Shown here in pieces: positions 34,513 to 36,728 of a stretch of DNA of 36,728 bases (within the stretch, counting starts at the first letter, position 1; every line of letters begins with the position of its first letter). Source of the DNA: Bacteroidaceae bacterium HV4-6-C5C (GTDB taxonomy: Bacteria; Bacteroidota; Bacteroidia; Bacteroidales; Bacteroidaceae). The translations under genes and the position numbers were made by a program. The notes under the pieces are model-generated. The model did not search any database and was not told the origin of the DNA. It saw nothing but the letters and a program-made list of their open reading frames with translations. The DNA is taken from the NCBI GenBank assembly GCA_007896885.1, contig VOIU01000026.1, positions 1 to 36,728 on the forward strand. Direction: 5' to 3'.

Positions 34513-35667
34513 ATGGATATAGAAAACATAAGAGCTCGTTTCATCAAACACTTTGATGGAAGAACAGGCTCACTGTATGCTTCGCCTGGTCGTATAAATC
34601 TTATTGGCGAACATACCGATTATAACGGAGGTTTCGTATTTCCCGGAGCAATCGATAAAGGAATGGTTGCAGAAATTAAACCAAACGGAACCGACATTGT
34701 AAAAGCATATTCAATCGATTTAAAAGACTACACTGAATTCGGGCTGAATGAAGAAGATGCTCCACGTGCAAGCTGGGCTAGATACATATTCGGTGTATGC
34801 CGTGAGATGATCAAGCGCGGTGTAGCTGTAAAAGGATTTAATACTGCATTTTCAGGAGATGTTCCTTTGGGAGCCGGTATGTCCTCTTCGGCGGCACTGG
34901 AAAGCACCTATGCCTTTGCTTTGAATGATTTATTCGGAGACAACAAAATAGATAAGTTCGAATTGGCTAAAGTAGGTCAGGCAACAGAACACAATTATTG
35001 CGGCGTAAATTGCGGAATTATGGATCAATTTGCTTCGGTATTCGGAAAAGAAGGAAGTCTTATCCGCCTTGATTGCCGTTCGCTTGAATATCAATATTTT
35101 CCATTCGACCCTAAAGGCTATCGTTTGGTTCTTGTTGATTCAGTTGTTAAACATGAGTTGGCCTCTTCAGCTTACAACAAACGTCGTCAAAGTTGTGAGA
35201 GTGCCGTGGCAGCTATACAAAAAAAACATCCTCATGTAGAATTTCTACGCGACTGCAGCATGGAAATGCTTGCTGAAGCAAAAAGTGATATAAGTGAGGA
35301 AGACTACAAACGTGCAGAATACGTTATTGAAGAGATTCAAAGAGTATTGGATGTTTGTGATGCTCTTGAAAGAGCTGACTACGAAACCGTTGGCCAGAAA
35401 ATGTATGAAACCCATCATGGTATGAGCAAGCTCTACGAAGTAAGCTGTGAGGAACTCGATTTCCTTAATGATCTTGCATTTGATTGTGGAGTAACAGGAT
35501 CCAGAGTAATGGGTGGTGGTTTTGGTGGTTGTACAATCAATCTCGTTAAAGAAGAATTGTATTCTACCTTCATCGAAAAAGCGAAAGAACAATTTAAAGC
35601 AAAATTTGGCAGGAGCCCTAAGATCTATGATGTAGTGATTAGCGATGGTGCCCGCAAATTGGTATAA
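34513..35667 (+). CDS. galK: Galactokinase
   Basis: The 384 residues carry the three GHMP-kinase signatures: GRINLIGEHTDYNGG (26-40), PLGAGMSSSAALE (118-130, ATP-binding) and GGGFGGC near the C-terminus. Asp171 in GIMDQ is the catalytic base. It phosphorylates alpha-D-galactose to galactose-1-phosphate with ATP. Third gene of galM-permease-galK, with 45-bp spacing. galT and galE are not in the window, so the rest of the Leloir pathway is encoded elsewhere. Confidence 0.97.
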   Translation: MDIENIRARFIKHFDGRTGSLYASPGRINLIGEHTDYNGGFVFPGAIDKGMVAEIKPNGTDIVKAYSIDLKDYTEFGLNEEDAPRASWARYIFGVCREMIKRGVAVKGFNTAFSGDVPLGAGMSSSAALESTYAFALNDLFGDNKIDKFELAKVGQATEHNYCGVNCGIMDQFASVFGKEGSLIRLDCRSLEYQYFPFDPKGYRLVLVDSVVKHELASSAYNKRRQSCESAVAAIQKKHPHVEFLRDCSMEMLAEAKSDISEEDYKRAEYVIEEIQRVLDVCDALERADYETVGQKMYETHHGMSKLYEVSCEELDFLNDLAFDCGVTGSRVMGGGFGGCTINLVKEELYSTFIEKAKEQFKAKFGRSPKIYDVVISDGARKLV

Positions 35668-35685
35668 AAAACAAATGCTAATGAT

Positions 35686-35722
35686 AAAAAGCGTTTCTCA
35701 TTATATGAGAGGCGCTTTTTTT
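35686..35722 (+). terminator. Terminator of the galactose operon
   Basis: AAAAAGCGTTTCTCA (35686-35700) pairs with TGAGAGGCGCTTTTT (35706-35720) with two G-U pairs; it ends in a seven-T run. It lies 19 bp after galK. Confidence 0.9.
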
Positions 35723-35806
35723 ATTAAGGAACCTCCTACAAATATACTTCGACAAGGGATTTTATAATCGGAAGATGAAGCTTCAAAGCTAAGCCTTTGT
35801 TTTAAA

Positions 35807-35838
35807 GTTGTATATTACGCATTAAAGATTTATCTTTG
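35807..35838 (+). promoter_or_regulatory. Promoter of the transketolase gene
   Basis: TATCTTTG (35831-35838) fits the -7 consensus; GTTG (35807-35810), one mismatch to TTTG, lies exactly 20 bp upstream. Start of transcription is expected near 35845. Confidence 0.6.
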
Positions 35839-35843
35839 TCCAT

Positions 35844-35865
35844 GCAAACGGTTGAAACTGTTTGC
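35844..35865 (+). promoter_or_regulatory. Leader hairpin of the transketolase transcript
   Basis: A 22-nt near-perfect palindrome (GCAAACGGTT pairing with AACTGTTTGC, one G-U pair, 2-nt centre) sits at the expected transcription start. It may protect the mRNA 5' end or be an operator. Confidence 0.5.
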
Positions 35866-35907
35866 TACAGAATCCTCAAAATATCAGCAATTTTAATCTC
35901 AAAAGAT

Positions 35908-36728
35908 ATGAACGATAGTAAACTCATGAATCGTGCAGCAGACAATATCCGTATTCTAGCTGCTTCAATGGTTGAGAAGGCGAATTCCGGACACCCTGGT
36001 GGTGCAATGGGTGGTGCCGATTTTATAAATGTACTCTTTTCCGAATACCTGATATATGATCCTGCCAATCCGAATTGGGAAGCACGCGATCGTTTCTTTC
36101 TCGATCCTGGGCACATGTCGCCAATGCTATATTCCGTACTTGCATTAGCTGGAAAATTTGCATTGGACGAACTCAAAGAGTTCCGCCAATGGGGAAGCCC
36201 CACTCCCGGACATCCCGAACGTGATTTATCCCGTGGCATCGAAAACACCTCCGGTCCTTTAGGACAAGGACATACTTTTGCCGTAGGTGCCGCCATTGCC
36301 GCTAAATTCATGAAAGCGCGCTTCAATGAGGTCATGAACCAGACCATTTATGCCTATATATCAGATGGTGGCATACAGGAAGAAATCTCGCAGGGTTCGG
36401 GACGTATTGCAGGTGCTTTAGGATTGGATAACCTGATCATGTTTTACGATTCCAACGATATTCAACTATCCACCGAAACCAGGGATGTGACCGTTGAAGA
36501 TACGGCGAAGAAATATGAAGCATGGGGTTGGAAAGTACTGGAAATTAATGGGAATGATCCTGTTGCTATCCGTAAAGCTCTTGATGAAGCAAAAGCAGAG
36601 CAAGAACGTCCGACGCTTATTATTGGCAAAACCGTAATGGGTAAAGGAGCTAGAAAAGCGGACGGAAGCAGTTATGAAGCTAATTGTGCGACGCACGGTG
36701 CTCCGCTGGGTGGTGATGCTTACACAAA
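35908..36728 (+). CDS. tkt: Transketolase, N-terminal part
   Basis: The first 273 codons are visible and the gene runs off the right edge. The start MNDSKLMNRAADNIRILAAS is followed by the conserved SGHPGGAMGGADF (His and Gly residues bind thiamine diphosphate), GHMSPMLYS, SPTPGHPERD and SGPLGQGHTFAVGAA. The metal/cofactor motif is SDGGIQEEISQGSG where most transketolases have GDGxxxEG: Asp and the second Gly are kept. It transfers two-carbon units in the pentose-phosphate pathway. The variant is probably a family feature in Bacteroidetes, not damage. Confidence 0.94.
   Translation, partial: MNDSKLMNRAADNIRILAASMVEKANSGHPGGAMGGADFINVLFSEYLIYDPANPNWEARDRFFLDPGHMSPMLYSVLALAGKFALDELKEFRQWGSPTPGHPERDLSRGIENTSGPLGQGHTFAVGAAIAAKFMKARFNEVMNQTIYAYISDGGIQEEISQGSGRIAGALGLDNLIMFYDSNDIQLSTETRDVTVEDTAKKYEAWGWKVLEINGNDPVAIRKALDEAKAEQERPTLIIGKTVMGKGARKADGSSYEANCATHGAPLGGDAYT

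Overview
The window looks like the chromosome of a Bacteroidales bacterium, most likely a Bacteroides species. The evidence is a SusC/SusD outer-membrane pair, several lipoproteins with acidic residues just after the lipid-anchored cysteine, AT-rich spacers, and many promoters with the Bacteroidetes -7 element TAnnTTTG, some with TTTG about 20 bp upstream. No CRISPR array, insertion sequence, tRNA or rRNA gene was seen. Most of the window is core genome.

Layout. 1-263 is the start of an old-yellow-enzyme gene running off the left edge. 264-1077 is non-coding and holds a four-unit 22-bp tandem repeat and two hairpins. 1078-5863 is a SusC/SusD operon with no adjacent enzyme or regulator. 6564-8427 is an MFS exporter and a TetR repressor, each preceded by a copy of the same 27-bp palindrome, so they form a self-contained regulated efflux unit. 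8619-12536 holds a membrane-anchored two-cluster ferredoxin, then paaK, iorB and iorA, for 2-oxoacid/aryl-acid metabolism. mltG follows. 13765-13992 is a strong candidate structured non-coding RNA with its own promoter and terminator. 14136-17387 is a tricorn-like secreted peptidase. 17490-20856 is the classical thrS-infC-rpmI-rplT translation cluster, followed by a TPR protein, def and ruvX.

24326-28593 is a cell-envelope operon: an OmpA-family protein, a short YjbH-like barrel protein, a lipoprotein with a His-Gly tail, and a second YjbH-like protein. I read it as a split YjbH/GfcD system. A SPOR-domain lipoprotein is next. The direction then turns to the plus strand with a YtxH / holin-like / small-protein trio. 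manA (minus) is divergent from a galactose operon galM-permease-galK, and a transketolase gene runs off the right edge.

How the genes work together. The galactose operon takes up, anomerises and phosphorylates galactose; galT and galE are not in the window. IorA here lacks the C-terminal ferredoxin domain of the classical enzyme, which makes the nearby ferredoxin an attractive electron acceptor. Several gene starts were moved to the first ATG because the longest reading frame began at TTG, in two cases inside a promoter element (mltG, tricorn-like peptidase, ferredoxin, second YjbH-like protein).
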